Source: Rhizoclosmatium globosum
Lineage: Eukaryota > Chytridiomycota > Chytridiomycetes > Chytridiales > Chytriomycetaceae
Assembly: GCA_002104985.1 (NCBI GenBank)
Contig: MCGO01000190.1
Span: 1 to 64,000, forward strand
DNA: 64,000 bases
Direction: 5' to 3'
Both the position numbers and the translations under genes were made by a program. Below are positions 24,817 through 35,077 of the stretch, one piece after another. The notes below the pieces were generated by a model, which was not told where the DNA came from, did not search any database, and was given only the letters and a program-made list of their open reading frames with translations. The number at the start of each line of letters is the position of its first letter. Within the stretch, counting starts at the first letter, position 1.

Positions 24817-25782
24817 TTGTTTAAAATGAATGCACCCGACATCATCCCAAGATTTGCAACTATCCAATTCTGCTTTGCAGCCCTTTCGCTCATCAACCTT
24901 ATTTCAGTAATCGCTTTTATCGCGTATGAGAACAGAACAAAAGAATTGCTTCGATTGAATGAGCCGTTTTCATGGTCTCGTGTTTTTAGCACCGTCAATC
25001 TACTGTTATTTATCATGACAATATCCCAAATAATTCTACACACTACGCTTGGATGTCGTTATCACTTGACTTTTGAGTCAAAGCCAATCTCGGCATCCCT
25101 CACCTTCACATTTTTTGAAGAAGCGTCGGTGTATTCAATTGTTCTTTGTTGTATCCACTATTCATGGGCTCGTGGATCTGCCGTATTCCGAAAAGTGTTT
25201 CCAAAGAGTGCAAAAGGATTCAAGTGGTTCGTCTTGACTTCGCCCACGATTTATGTCATCACAGTCGTGACGGACACTGTCCTGTCTTGGTATGCGTTAC
25301 AAGGACGTCCATTTAAACCCAGTGATTTTGTTTATCAGTTTGATTCTGTCATGACAGTGATGGTTGGTGCCATCGCAGTCGTTTTTGATGCAACGATTCT
25401 CGTCACATATATTCGCTATTTGAATAATACCAAAGCGGAGGGTGAAGAAGTTGATATCAAGTTCCAGATTATTTCGTGGTATGGGGTTGTCTCTAGTGTG
25501 GTGGCCATGGTTGCATTCACCTTGGACATGGTTATGGCCATGTTATCCTTTGACACAGTGATTTTAAATGTCATTTACCAGCTCACAATTCTGTTGCTTG
25601 ACGTTCTAGTAATGATACTTTTTGCCATAAAAGTCCGTTTATACCAAGTTCGAGTGAAAGGAGCTCGATCACGTATTTCAGGAGTAAAATCGATGGAAAC
25701 CAGAGACACTTTCGTTACGAGTGCCAAACCTCGATACTCTGAGACGCGACAATCTGCTACTTCAAGAAAACAGAATTTTTGA
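24817..25782 (+). CDS. seven-transmembrane protein A, unknown family
   Basis: Single exon, 321 aa. Seven hydrophobic segments lie at about residues 10-34, 53-76, 90-113, 132-155, 172-197, 213-240 and 244-270, with a short N-terminus and a basic C-terminal tail rich in Ser/Thr/Arg (SRISGVKSMETRDTF). The layout is receptor-like. At the end of TM3 is CCIHYSWARG, which is where GPCRs carry DRY, but the sequence differs and I cannot place it in a known GPCR class. It is a tandem paralogue of the next gene (shared PRFATIQ, IAYENR, VFRKVFPKSAKG, KFQ-I--YG-VSS) and a more distant relative of the 7TM protein at 46.2 kb. Role not assigned. Confidence 0.85.
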   Translation: MFKMNAPDIIPRFATIQFCFAALSLINLISVIAFIAYENRTKELLRLNEPFSWSRVFSTVNLLLFIMTISQIILHTTLGCRYHLTFESKPISASLTFTFFEEASVYSIVLCCIHYSWARGSAVFRKVFPKSAKGFKWFVLTSPTIYVITVVTDTVLSWYALQGRPFKPSDFVYQFDSVMTVMVGAIAVVFDATILVTYIRYLNNTKAEGEEVDIKFQIISWYGVVSSVVAMVAFTLDMVMAMLSFDTVILNVIYQLTILLLDVLVMILFAIKVRLYQVRVKGARSRISGVKSMETRDTFVTSAKPRYSETRQSATSRKQNF

Positions 25783-25860
25783 TTGTTAATATTGCATTAA
25801 AAATGAAAATTTTGATGATCGAAAGAAGCGGTTCCATTTTTTTCGTAAATCTCTTGTTCA

Positions 25861-26778
25861 ATGAATGCAGCCGACATCATCCCAAGGTTCGCAACCATTC
25901 AATACGTTTTTTCAGGACTATCTCTGTGCAAGTTTATGGCCATCACAGGTTTTATTGCTTATGAGAACCGAAGCAAGGAACTTCTTCGATCCAACGAATC
26001 ATTTTCATGGGCACGCACATTCAGTATTGTCAATGTCCTCTTAATCATAATGTCTTTATCTCAAATCACATTGCACACATCTCTTGGATATCGATACCAA
26101 ACATTCTTTATTTCAAGGCCAATCTCAACGTCTCTCACGTTAGTGTTTCTCGAAGAGACTTCATTATACTGTATTGTTCTTTGTTGTATCCACTATTCAT
26201 GGGCCCGAGGCGCGACAGTATTTCGAAAAGTGTTTCCAAAGAGTGCGAAAGGAATCAAATGGGTTGTCTTTACCTCGCCCTTGATTTTCGCGATAACGAT
26301 CGCCATGGACACGGTTTTGGCATGGAAATCGTTCGAAGGGCATCCTATTCAGACCTCTGATTTTGTGTTTCAATTAGACGCCGTTCTGAATGTGTTAGTT
26401 GCTGCGATTGCAGTCATATTTGACATAACACTTCTCGCAACATATATTCGATATTTGAATCAGATGAAAGCGGAAGTTGAACAAATTGATGTCAAGTTCC
26501 AGATGATAGCGCGGTATGGGATTGTATCCAGTATCGTTGCCATCCTTGCCTTCGTTTTGTATATTGCAAATACGGCCTCAGGTTTTGACGCCATCGCTTC
26601 GAATGTATTATACCAGTTGGTTATTTTATCACTGGATTTCCTTGTTTTCATTCTATTCCTTCTTAAAATCCGTTTATACCAAATTCGCAAAAAAGGACCT
26701 CAACCAAGAATCTCTGGAGTCAAATCAATGGGGCGAAGGGATACTTTGGTGGTCGGTTGGTGGAAATCGAGTTTTTAA
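25861..26778 (+). CDS. seven-transmembrane protein B, tandem paralogue of A
   Basis: Single exon, 305 aa, 78 bases after protein A on the same strand. It keeps the same seven hydrophobic segments, the CCIHYSWARGATVFRKVFPK stretch after TM3, the KFQMIARYGIVSS stretch before TM6, and the RISGVKSM tail, so A and B come from a tandem duplication. The tail is shorter and ends in GWWKSSF. Conservation is highest around the inner ends of TM3 and TM6, as expected if these contact a cytosolic partner. Function is not assigned; a receptor is a reasonable guess. Confidence 0.85.
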   Translation: MNAADIIPRFATIQYVFSGLSLCKFMAITGFIAYENRSKELLRSNESFSWARTFSIVNVLLIIMSLSQITLHTSLGYRYQTFFISRPISTSLTLVFLEETSLYCIVLCCIHYSWARGATVFRKVFPKSAKGIKWVVFTSPLIFAITIAMDTVLAWKSFEGHPIQTSDFVFQLDAVLNVLVAAIAVIFDITLLATYIRYLNQMKAEVEQIDVKFQMIARYGIVSSIVAILAFVLYIANTASGFDAIASNVLYQLVILSLDFLVFILFLLKIRLYQIRKKGPQPRISGVKSMGRRDTLVVGWWKSSF

Positions 26779-26849
26779 AGGATTGGAACGTATCTTTTTT
26801 ATTTAAGTTCTTATATGTCAAAGAATAATCCCATATTTCGTCTGTATCT

Positions 26850-28199
26850 TCACAATCTGGAAGCCGTATTCTCTTCATTTTGTTCCAACCCTCTAACAAC
26901 GACAGTGCCCTCGTCGAACCCAAAAGCTCTATCGTCACTTCCTTTCAAAGTATTAATCGCCCAAACTCTGCCCAATCCATATTTAACAGTGCTCTGCAAC
27001 TTTCCTGTGTTGGAATCCCAAGAACAGACCGTGCCTATAGTAACATTTATAAGACTGCTGCATTAATTTGATAAGGACGCATTACCATCTTCACTTCCAG
27101 AGAGAATTCGGGCGAGTCCAGATTGGAACGCAACGGCAGTAACGTTGTTCGAGTGTCCCTTTAAGGTTTGGATACAAGTCTTGGTCTCATAATCCCAAAC
27201 TTTGATTGTTCTGAGCATAGATGGTCAACGACATGCAAACGAGAACAATAGCAATCAATAATAAAATTACCTGTCATCAGATCCCGACGCCAAGTGCTTG
27301 CCATTGCTACTGAATTCAACAGTATTGACTCCATTCTTGTGACCTCCAAGTGTGTCCTGTGCAACTGAGGACTCGAGTGTCCAGACCTTTACAGTTCCAT
27401 CCAACGATGCAGACGCAAAAACATTAACATTCTCTGGATTGATAGCAATTTGCATAATGTAATGAGAGTGACCCTCATACACCTGTTAATGTTGTCGTAT
27501 CAGAATCAACTTCACATCATCAGCAAAATGGAAGCATACCTTCAAATTCTTCCACTGAGACTCGTTATCAAGCTGACTCCAATCCCAAGACTTAATAGTA
27601 CGGTCATCTGCACACGACAGGATGATTGGCAAGGTAGGGTGGACAACAATGCATCGAATGTAATCTTGGTGAGCCAAGAACTTTGTGACAAGCTCATCAG
27701 TCTGGTAGTTGTACACATGAATGTGCTTATCATCACATCCAACAATAAACCATGATTTTTTGCTAATGAACTTCACGGTACGAGCTGGTGTGCTGCTAAT
27801 GTTGTAGGACTTGACGAGTGTTTGGGACTCATAGTTCCAAATGGAGACAGTTCCAGTGTAGAGAGCGATAATGATCCATGGTTCTTCTGGGTGGAAGTCA
27901 AGGGCCTTGACGCGGTCGGATTTGTTCAGGAATTGAAGGGACTAGACTTTATGTGATTAGTAAGAGAATCCTACACTTCAGTACAATGAGAATCAAACCA
28001 TATCAGTTTGTTTTTTTTGTGTTTTAGCTTGAGATTTCTCTTCAAAATGGAGCTTCGGTTTTGTGCTTGTTTCTTCCTCCACGACGATGTTCCACGTTTT
28101 GGATGACCCATCACCACCGCCGCCACCAACAGAAATCTGGATATTAGAAATGAAAAATTCAAACTGATATTAAACAGGTCTTGGCAAAAAAGGATCCAT
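26850..28199 (-). CDS. coatomer beta'-like protein consisting of only one WD40 propeller
   Basis: Six exons (28199-28176, 28136-27999, 27941-27540, 27482-27271, 27210-27086, 27034-26850) give about 361 aa in one frame. After an N-terminal extension of about 54 residues, the sequence follows the first propeller of beta'-COP (COPB2/Sec27) closely: [26 protein letters not shown]-type repeats, [50 protein letters not shown]. It stops right after the seventh blade ([19 protein letters not shown]). The second propeller and alpha-solenoid of real beta'-COP, more than 500 residues, are absent, and nothing like them lies downstream. It is therefore a stand-alone paralogue of the KKXX/ubiquitin-binding propeller, or a truncated copy. 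Its start lies 28 bases after the F-box gene stop, so the first small exon is uncertain. Confidence 0.8.
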
Positions 28200-28226
28200 G
28201 CATGACTTTTCAAACATCCTCGTATT

Positions 28227-29411
28227 TTATTTTGATTCCAATTTCCCAGACAAAAACTCTGCAATATCATAGAATTTCCGAGCTTTAGCGCTAATAATCC
28301 AATGCGGTATCTTTATCGCAGGCACAACAGTCCGCGGATGACCCCAAATACATTTCACCAACTCCAAATTCCCACTCTTGATTGCACACCGCAAAGGCAA
28401 GTTGAGAGAAACACTAGGATCCACTCTTTCATCCTCCAACAAAGTTTTCACTATATCCGTCCACCCAAACTCTAACGCCTTCCGAATACAAAGGTTATCC
28501 ATAATGGAAGGATCCATGCGAGGATCCTTCAACAACGCTTGAACAATTTCTTTTGTTTTTTTGGATCTGAGTATGTATATCAATGCAATTCCGTCTAGTG
28601 CCATTGGATCTGCACGTCCGTCTTCCAGCAATAACTTGATCATTTCAAGGTTCTTGCAATTGGATGAATAATGGAGTGGGTAGCTATTGTTGTGGGATGG
28701 ATCTGCGCAAGGGACAGCGAGTAACAGTCGCATCATGTCAACGCGGTTGGACTCAGCAGCAGCTTTGATGCCATTGTTGATTGTTTTTGGGTTTGAGGTT
28801 ATTTGGGGATTTGAAAGGAGGATTTGAACGGTGCTCAAGTGGTTTTCCTTTACAGCAGCACAAAGAGCCAGGTCTTTTGGTTCTACTTTCGGATGCTTGA
28901 GTAAGAGTTCCACAGCATCATTGTATCCATGGAAGCAGGCCCAAGTAAGAATCCATGTGTTGTTGAGTGATGGGTCAAAGCCGTTTCTTAGCAGACAGTG
29001 GACAGTCTTTGTTGCTGATAAGTTCGAGTCACTGGGAATGCTCCAATATGAAGTTTGTATCTGTAGTAGTTCATAGACTGCAGCACGGAAAGTGATTGGC
29101 AGAGTGCTCCAGTCAGCTTTAATTGCAGTCTTTTCCAAATAAACTCGTACAATTGGGTATCGAGAGAGACGGTACTGATAACGAAGGTGGTTGCGTGCAT
29201 GTGGAAGGTCGCTAAAGATGAGTGGGGCAAAGTGGCGCTTTGAGACAAGGCCGACTTCAACAAGGTGATCGTTGATTGGGAGGTACTTGAGAATGTCTGC
29301 CACAAGTTCAAGTGGCAGTGATGTCAGAAATGTGGTCTGTGCATCATTCATTTTGAGAGAGAACTTGAAAGTGAGATGGCGGTGGAATTGGATGGTTGTT
29401 GCCTCACACAC
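28227..29411 (-). CDS. F-box and ankyrin-repeat protein
   Basis: Single exon, 394 aa (374 if the Met at 29351 is the start, which puts the F-box nearer the N-terminus as usual). Residues about 28-65 (LPLELVADILKYLPINDHL, then VSKRHF) form an F-box-like module that would bind Skp1. From about residue 130 onward are ankyrin-type repeats: AVELLLKHPKVEPKDLALC, STVQILLSNPQIT, VDMMRLLLAVPCADPS, EMIKLLLEDGRADP, DIVKTLLEDERVDPS. Such proteins are usually substrate adaptors of SCF ubiquitin ligases and are expanded in chytrids. The target is unknown. Confidence 0.8.
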   Translation of the reverse strand: MCEATTIQFHRHLTFKFSLKMNDAQTTFLTSLPLELVADILKYLPINDHLVEVGLVSKRHFAPLIFSDLPHARNHLRYQYRLSRYPIVRVYLEKTAIKADWSTLPITFRAAVYELLQIQTSYWSIPSDSNLSATKTVHCLLRNGFDPSLNNTWILTWACFHGYNDAVELLLKHPKVEPKDLALCAAVKENHLSTVQILLSNPQITSNPKTINNGIKAAAESNRVDMMRLLLAVPCADPSHNNSYPLHYSSNCKNLEMIKLLLEDGRADPMALDGIALIYILRSKKTKEIVQALLKDPRMDPSIMDNLCIRKALEFGWTDIVKTLLEDERVDPSVSLNLPLRCAIKSGNLELVKCIWGHPRTVVPAIKIPHWIISAKARKFYDIAEFLSGKLESK

Positions 29412-29561
29412 CGAATGGTATCGTTCCTATCAGATACACTACATCAGGATAAATCCATCAGAAATCTTGATGAATGATCTAGGTGTTATTTAGTTAAAAG
29501 GGGTTCAGTGGGGTAAGACACAAAAATCCCTCTTCAAAACACCAAACAAACAAAGCGATCA

Positions 29562-30098
29562 ATGTCCGCAGCACCCTCCGAAAAGAAAGGATTCAAGCTC
29601 TTTGGCCGCAAAGAAACAGTTGCGACACCAGCACCAAAAGCAGCACCTTCTTCTGCTTCTTCTTCTTCGTCTAGTACTAGTGCTAGTAACCAGCAACAAC
29701 AACAACAACAACGACAACTTCAACAACAAGCTCAGGCAGCTTCGCAGTACATTGCCACCACTGCCACAACTGCCGCTACAACCGTAAAATCAACTGCCAC
29801 GGCCGCAGTCGCTGCTGCCTCGACTGCCGCTTCAAATGCATCTACTTCTGCTTCAAATGCAATTGCCAGTGCCCAACAGCAGGCTTACTCGTACACCCAC
29901 ACTCACACTCCCACTCAAGGTCAGACTCAAACACAGGCCCCGCCACCTGTCTCTGCTGCTGCCATCAAGAAGGCTGCTGAAGAGAAAAAGAAGGATGGCA
30001 GTACTACTAGTAGTGTGGGATTGTATGTTGTTTCGGGTGTTGTCGCTGTTGCTGCTGCTGCCTTTGTGTACCTGAGGGTTGTCAAACAGCAGCAGTAG
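29562..30098 (+). CDS. tail-anchored low-complexity protein 1
   Basis: Single exon, 178 aa. The N-terminus is basic (EKKGFKLFGRKE), followed by a Ser-rich run, a poly-Gln stretch encoded by CAA repeats, and long Ala/Thr/Ser repeats. Then comes PPPVSAAAIKKAAEEKKKDG and a single C-terminal hydrophobic segment (SVGLYVVSGVVAVAAAAFVYL) with a short basic tail. This is the layout of a tail-anchored membrane protein with a disordered cytosolic part. It has a paralogue immediately downstream. I recognise no family. Confidence 0.75.
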   Translation: MSAAPSEKKGFKLFGRKETVATPAPKAAPSSASSSSSSTSASNQQQQQQQRQLQQQAQAASQYIATTATTAATTVKSTATAAVAAASTAASNASTSASNAIASAQQQAYSYTHTHTPTQGQTQTQAPPPVSAAAIKKAAEEKKKDGSTTSSVGLYVVSGVVAVAAAAFVYLRVVKQQQ

Positions 30099-30319
30099 AT
30101 CGACATTGACATTTGAACTTTTGATGGGTTTGGCCTCATAGAATCCTTTCACGCACACTCTCTCTTTCACTCTCTATCCATATTATTTCTCTCTTGTATT
30201 CTTGTCGTTAATTGTTGAACGAATAGAATGTAGAAATTATTTTTATTTTTATTTTATTGGGGGTCCAATCAGAGAAACGTGTGTGCCTTGACCAATTTGT
30301 GCTTCAGAAAAAGAGTCCA

Positions 30320-30742
30320 ATGTCAGACAAGACAGAACAGCAAGTACCCAAGAAGAAAAAGAGCTTCCTTGGCCGTCTTTTATCGAGTCGAAGCAACAAG
30401 AACTTGGCAGCAAAAGAAAAGGCTGAGCGAGAGAGACAGGCATCAAGTGATTCTAATCGATCTACAACTGATCCAACCACCGCCACCACTCCCACCACCA
30501 ACTTGAATGCATCCAATACATCCACTCAGTCAGCACAGTTAAACCAACAACTAAACACTGACAAACCAATCAATCCAGTTTCAGCACAAGCACTAAAGAA
30601 AGCTGCAGATGAAAAGAAGGCATCTGATGAGAGTTCCGTATCAGCAATTGCACATGGAGTTGCAGCAGGAGCAGCCACTGCGGCCGTTGCAGTTGCCGCA
30701 GTAGCAACAGTCATTTATTTGAAAGCGGTAGTTAGACAATAA
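30320..30742 (+). CDS. tail-anchored low-complexity protein 2, paralogue of 1
   Basis: Single exon, 140 aa. Shared with protein 1 are the basic Lys-rich start (KKKKSFLGRLL), a Thr/Asn/Ser-rich middle, the segment PVSAQALKKAADEKKASDES just before the membrane anchor (protein 1 has PVSAAAIKKAAEEKKKDG), and a C-terminal Ala/Val-rich anchor (AATAAVAVAAVATVIYL). The middle has diverged completely, so only the pre-anchor motif and the anchor seem constrained. The start Met at 30320 gives the same N-terminal pattern as protein 1. Membrane identity is unknown. Confidence 0.75.
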   Translation: MSDKTEQQVPKKKKSFLGRLLSSRSNKNLAAKEKAERERQASSDSNRSTTDPTTATTPTTNLNASNTSTQSAQLNQQLNTDKPINPVSAQALKKAADEKKASDESSVSAIAHGVAAGAATAAVAVAAVATVIYLKAVVRQ

Positions 30743-30894
30743 TATTATAATAAAGAAAGTTGTTACAAATCGTGGGATTCTGGATTGGATTTGATGCAAC
30801 AATTCAAGCAACTTCTTCATCGCGTGGGCAATAAGCGACGGGGCACCGGCCTTGAACGAGACCGAACCTTCAGCGAGTGCGTTGATCCATCTTC

Positions 30895-33800
30895 TTGCCA
30901 GCTAATCAACTAATAACCAAACAACCAAACAACGAACCAACCAGTCTTTCTGTCACAACCCTTCAAGTTACCCACTCAGACCACTCAGACCACTCAGACC
31001 ACCTTAACCAACTAGTCCAACTAGAACAAGCAACGTACTCAAAGTGTCTTGTTTGCAACTGGTCCAACTGGGTCGCTCTTGTTCCATCAAATCTTTCGTC
31101 TTCAGCCACCCCAAATCTTGCTTTGATTGCCGCCTTTCTCGCCCAATTGGATGCCTTCACTTCATCGTGTGATTTGTGTCGCTCGCTTCCGCTTGTTGCT
31201 CTGGTCGGCTCAACGGGCGCCGGGAAGAGTACTGTCCTGAACCTCCTCGCCCAGTGTGACGTGATTCCTCAAACTCAAGTAAATACTCTCTCCTTTTATT
31301 ATTTTTACTTATTTAATTAAATATTAATGTACTTTTAGGTCAACGGCTCAACTACCCTGCACTTCCCCTCCCCTCTCTCTCTTGTCTCTGCCAATTCAAA
31401 CTCGGCTACTCTCTTGCCTTCTATTCATACATCCCTCTCTTCTGTTCTTATTGATTTTCCTGGGTTTGGGGATACAAGGCCAGGTGCTACGGAATTTGTT
31501 CAACGGGTTCTCATGTCTCGTCTTTTGAATCAAGGTACTTTGGGTTTATGAGTGTGCAAGTGTGGCGAGTAGGCGAGCTTAGCGAGCGTAGCGAGCAAGT
31601 GATTAAAAAAAAGTGGGAATCTAGAAGTGTGAAGCGCCAGCGAACAATCTTTTGCGAGAAGCGAAAACGTGCATAGGCGTAGCGAGACCATGAGCGGAAC
31701 TCGTGATATTTATAATAAGATTGTCGAGTGAACGGTGCCATCAAAATTATTCAACACGCGCACTAACTTTCTTATTCGTCGTGTCGTGTATGTAGGAAGA
31801 CCCAATGTCCAAGTTGTGCTTGTGAAATCTGTTCTCATGGATCGTGATGTTGAGTGGATGCGTGTGCTCGATTCACCATTTTGTACTGGGGGCTCTGTTT
31901 GTTTAGTATTGACTAAGGTACGTAGCTGTTTCTTTATTTGATGAACCCATTGCTCAACAAATACTGACAATTTGATGGTACAGGCGAAACCAAAGACATC
32001 GACAGTATGGACAGACTACTTGGACGATTCTACCCCTCCTGATTTGAAGAGCCGTCTCATGAAAAAGTTTCCATCACTCCCTACAATCAAGATGATGCAG
32101 CCCGAGTTTTACAAAGATTTGCAAAAAGACCTGCAAACCACATTCTTGACGCAACTTGTCAGTGTATTGACCAGAATGCCAGGAACTCGAGTAAAAGGAA
32201 TGGTACCGCCGAGTCCAGCATTGCTAACATTTGCAGCTGACAGTGTAGCGCGAGTTCGAGAAAACATTATAACTGAACTGAGTGCTCGGTTGGAACAGTC
32301 TTTTTTGACATATCAGTTTCAACCTTACAACTTGAGTGTGAGCATCTTAGAATATTTGTCTTTTCCAGGTGAACTGATTATTCTATCTGTCAGGCCATCA
32401 AAAATCTACTTTGCAGTACATACAAAACTCTGACTCCACTCTTGGGTGCCTTAAAAATGCTTGGAATGCTTACAGACCCGATTCCACCCACCTCCCCTAC
32501 ATCCTCTCCCTACCAACAACAGCCAGACCCTCTCTTCCAATACGCCCACTACTGGTCCCTCTTTGTAACAACCGGCCTAACTCCAACAGACCCCCCACTC
32601 ACCCTCGGAAACTTTGTCCACCCCCCAATCCTCGAAAAGCTAACCCAAGTAACAACAACAACCCCACAAACCCCCTCCGCATCCCTCCACCTCGCCCCCG
32701 AAATGCCTCTCCACGCAAAACTCCTCCTCTGGACAGAAACCCGCGAAACATTCCACCTCGAATACGTCAGCTACAAAGGCCAACTCGAAGTCCTCCTTTC
32801 ACAGAGCCGCGCTGGCAGAGGCGACCCGTACGGCGTGCATATCGCTGAGGCGAGGCGGTTAGTCGAGTTCCGGCTTGACCGGTGTCGGTGGATGGAAGAA
32901 GCGTGGTGTCTTGTCGCACGCGCGTTGCAACAGGTCATGGATAAACCGCGCGTGCGTGGCGACGACGATGCTGAGAGCGACGCTATGGAGATGGACGTCT
33001 TGAACGCGGGTGGGCGGAAAGAGAAGGACTGGGATTTCGAGTTTTTGGGGAAATTGATGAATGAGGATGCGTTGAGAGAGTTGTTGAAGTTGGGGTTGGA
33101 GAGTCGTGGGCGGTTGGGGGATCTTGTTATGGTGTTGGGTGGAGTTGGTGCGACGGGGGCTGCTGCTGTTATGGAAGGGGTTACTGGGGTGGTTACTGGG
33201 GGTGTCATGAAGGGAGGTGCGAGCGCTGGAGCGGGTGCTATTGGGGAAGGGGTTGCTGTTGGGAGTGGAATGACAGGAATGGGTGTTGCAGCTGCTGGTG
33301 CGGCGGTATTAACGGTGGTTGCTGTTGCTGCTGTCGCAGGATATGTGTACGTTCAAAGTCAACGACAAAAGCAGTTGAATGAAGGCGGTGTGATTGGGTT
33401 GGACTTTTCTGAGTATGGTTTGGAAAAAGAGGTCTGGCTGATGGTTATGAAGGTCTTGAACGAAGTGGAAAGAGGTGATCCAGGTATGAATTTTTCTTCT
33501 TTTCTTGGTCAATATCGCTGATGCGTGGGATATAGCTGTTGTTGCGGCGTCCAAGATAGACAATCTGTTCAAAGTTTATGAAGAAAAGTTCTCATGGGAC
33601 CTTGTCGAAAAACGCAGAGTGATTGATGTCAGATTCCTCGAAATGAAAGATGTAAAGGTGGATGCTGAAGACACACAAAGTGTCGTCAAGTCTTGGGTCA
33701 ATGTTGTTGCAGCAAACCAAAAGCTCATGCATACGATTGTCAGCAAATTGAAGGGCCGCGCCAGGAATGTATCAGGTTGTAGTTTTATGGAGCATTCGTT

Positions 33801-34945
33801 AGTCGAAGAATACCGATTCTTCCCTGTCACGGCTTCTTGCTGTGGATACTTCAGTACATCCGGCGCAAAACGTTGTGTCAACTGTAATCACTACTTCCAC
33901 GACTCCCCGGGCAATAAGCCATGTCTGATTGCAGCTCGAGCCATTCTATGCAAGGACTTGATGCAGAATCCAGAGCAATCGCAGGAAAGAAACAGCGTTA
34001 AAGTCTATTTCTATGATGACAAAAGCTTCCCTGTTGTGGACTGGAACCGTCTCCCGAATCCATATAAACACGAAGCTGTGAAACTTAGTGCAGCCATTTA
34101 TTCTGCGAGAGACAGAGAAGCCTTGGGTGTTGTCACCGAGTTTATTAAGGAGGATAACATCATGTATTTCGTGACTGTCGTTGATGGAATTGCATATGTT
34201 GTGTTTCGAGGAACGGAACCGTCGTCAACACAAAACTGGCTGGCTAATGTCACGTTTGCTTTGGCGGAATTTGAACAATGTAGTTTCCATTCAGGATATT
34301 TGAGGATATGTCAGCAGCTCTTGGACGCAGTATGGCAACGAGTGTTGGATTTAGAATGCACTCAAGTTGTTTTTACGGGACATAGTTTGGGCGGCGCGCT
34401 GGCGCACACGATGCACCTGCTCTGTCTCTTGACCAAGTTTGAAAGCACAAGTTTACCCATCATATCGATTGGGTTTGGATCCCCTCCTCCATTTGGAAAG
34501 AAGACGATTGCTTTCTTTGAGGAACACAAGCTGCAAGGACGGTTCATCACGTTCTGTAACCAAGGAGGTATGTTCTTTTGTTTTCTCTCCTTTAATCGCA
34601 TTGGAATTAATCGTTGATTCAGACCCAGTTCCTATGGCATTCAAGGCTGTTGAATACTTTGAACAACAATTGTCCACAACCACGGCCATCTCGCCAGATT
34701 TCAAAACTGCGCTCAATATTGCGACATTCATTCCAAAAGTCATGAGCCAGGCATACGCGTATCTTGGAACATTTGTCTTTTTCGATGCGAGTGTCAGAAA
34801 TTTGATGGCTAGTGGGGAACAAGCGGTGTTGTGGAATCATGAAGCAGTAAGTAAATGGATGAGCATCACGCGGTTGGATGAATGTTCGGTGGACAAGCAT
34901 CACATTACACGATATTGCAAGTTTGTTGAGGCACAGTATATATAA
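30895..34945 (+). CDS. P-loop GTPase - class 3 lipase fusion protein
   Basis: Seven exons fit without any frameshift: (5' open) 30895-31278, 31339-31534, 31796-31917, 31984-32337, 32394-33483, 33536-34567, 34623-34945, about 1,166 aa. Residues are numbered from 30895. A G domain starts near residue 100 with Walker A GSTGAGKST; exon 2 adds a G2-like STT and the G3 motif DFPGFGDT, as in dynamin-, septin- or AIG1-like GTPases. A helical region follows. Residues about 597-672 are very rich in Gly/Ala (GVGATGAAAVMEGVTG) and end in a hydrophobic segment (VAAAGAAVLTVVAVAAVAGY). A Cys/His cluster (CCGY, KRCVNCNHYFHDS) precedes a lipase_3 domain with VVFRGTEP and the nucleophile elbow GHSLGG near residue 997. 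No in-frame ATG is seen before 30895, so the first exon is missing from this model. Likely a membrane-associated, GTP-regulated lipase; substrate unknown. Confidence 0.8.
31551..31735 (+). repeat. GCGAGCGTAGCGAGC-type repeat inside an intron
   Basis: The third intron model of the GTPase-lipase gene (31535-31795) is 261 nt, about five times longer than its neighbours. It holds short reiterated units such as GCGAGCTTAGCGAGCGTAGCGA, AGCGAACAATCTTTTGCGAGAAGCGA and GTAGCGAGACCATGAGCGGA. Similar words occur in inverse orientation near 60.7-60.96 kb. It looks like a dispersed low-complexity repeat inserted in the intron. Confidence 0.6.
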
Positions 34946-35077
34946 AGAGTATTATTCCTTCTTTCCTCTGGTTTTGTAAATCTGTGAATCGAGAGTGCCT
35001 TATTTGCAACAAGACAAAGTGGAAATCCCTTGCTGATTTTCGAAGAATCTCAATCGCCTTTGAAAGACCCAAACTAA

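Noticed and set aside
32411..32848. Pro/Arg/Asn-rich open stretch on the plus strand
   Set aside because: It is an out-of-frame shadow of the C-rich part of the GTPase-lipase exon.
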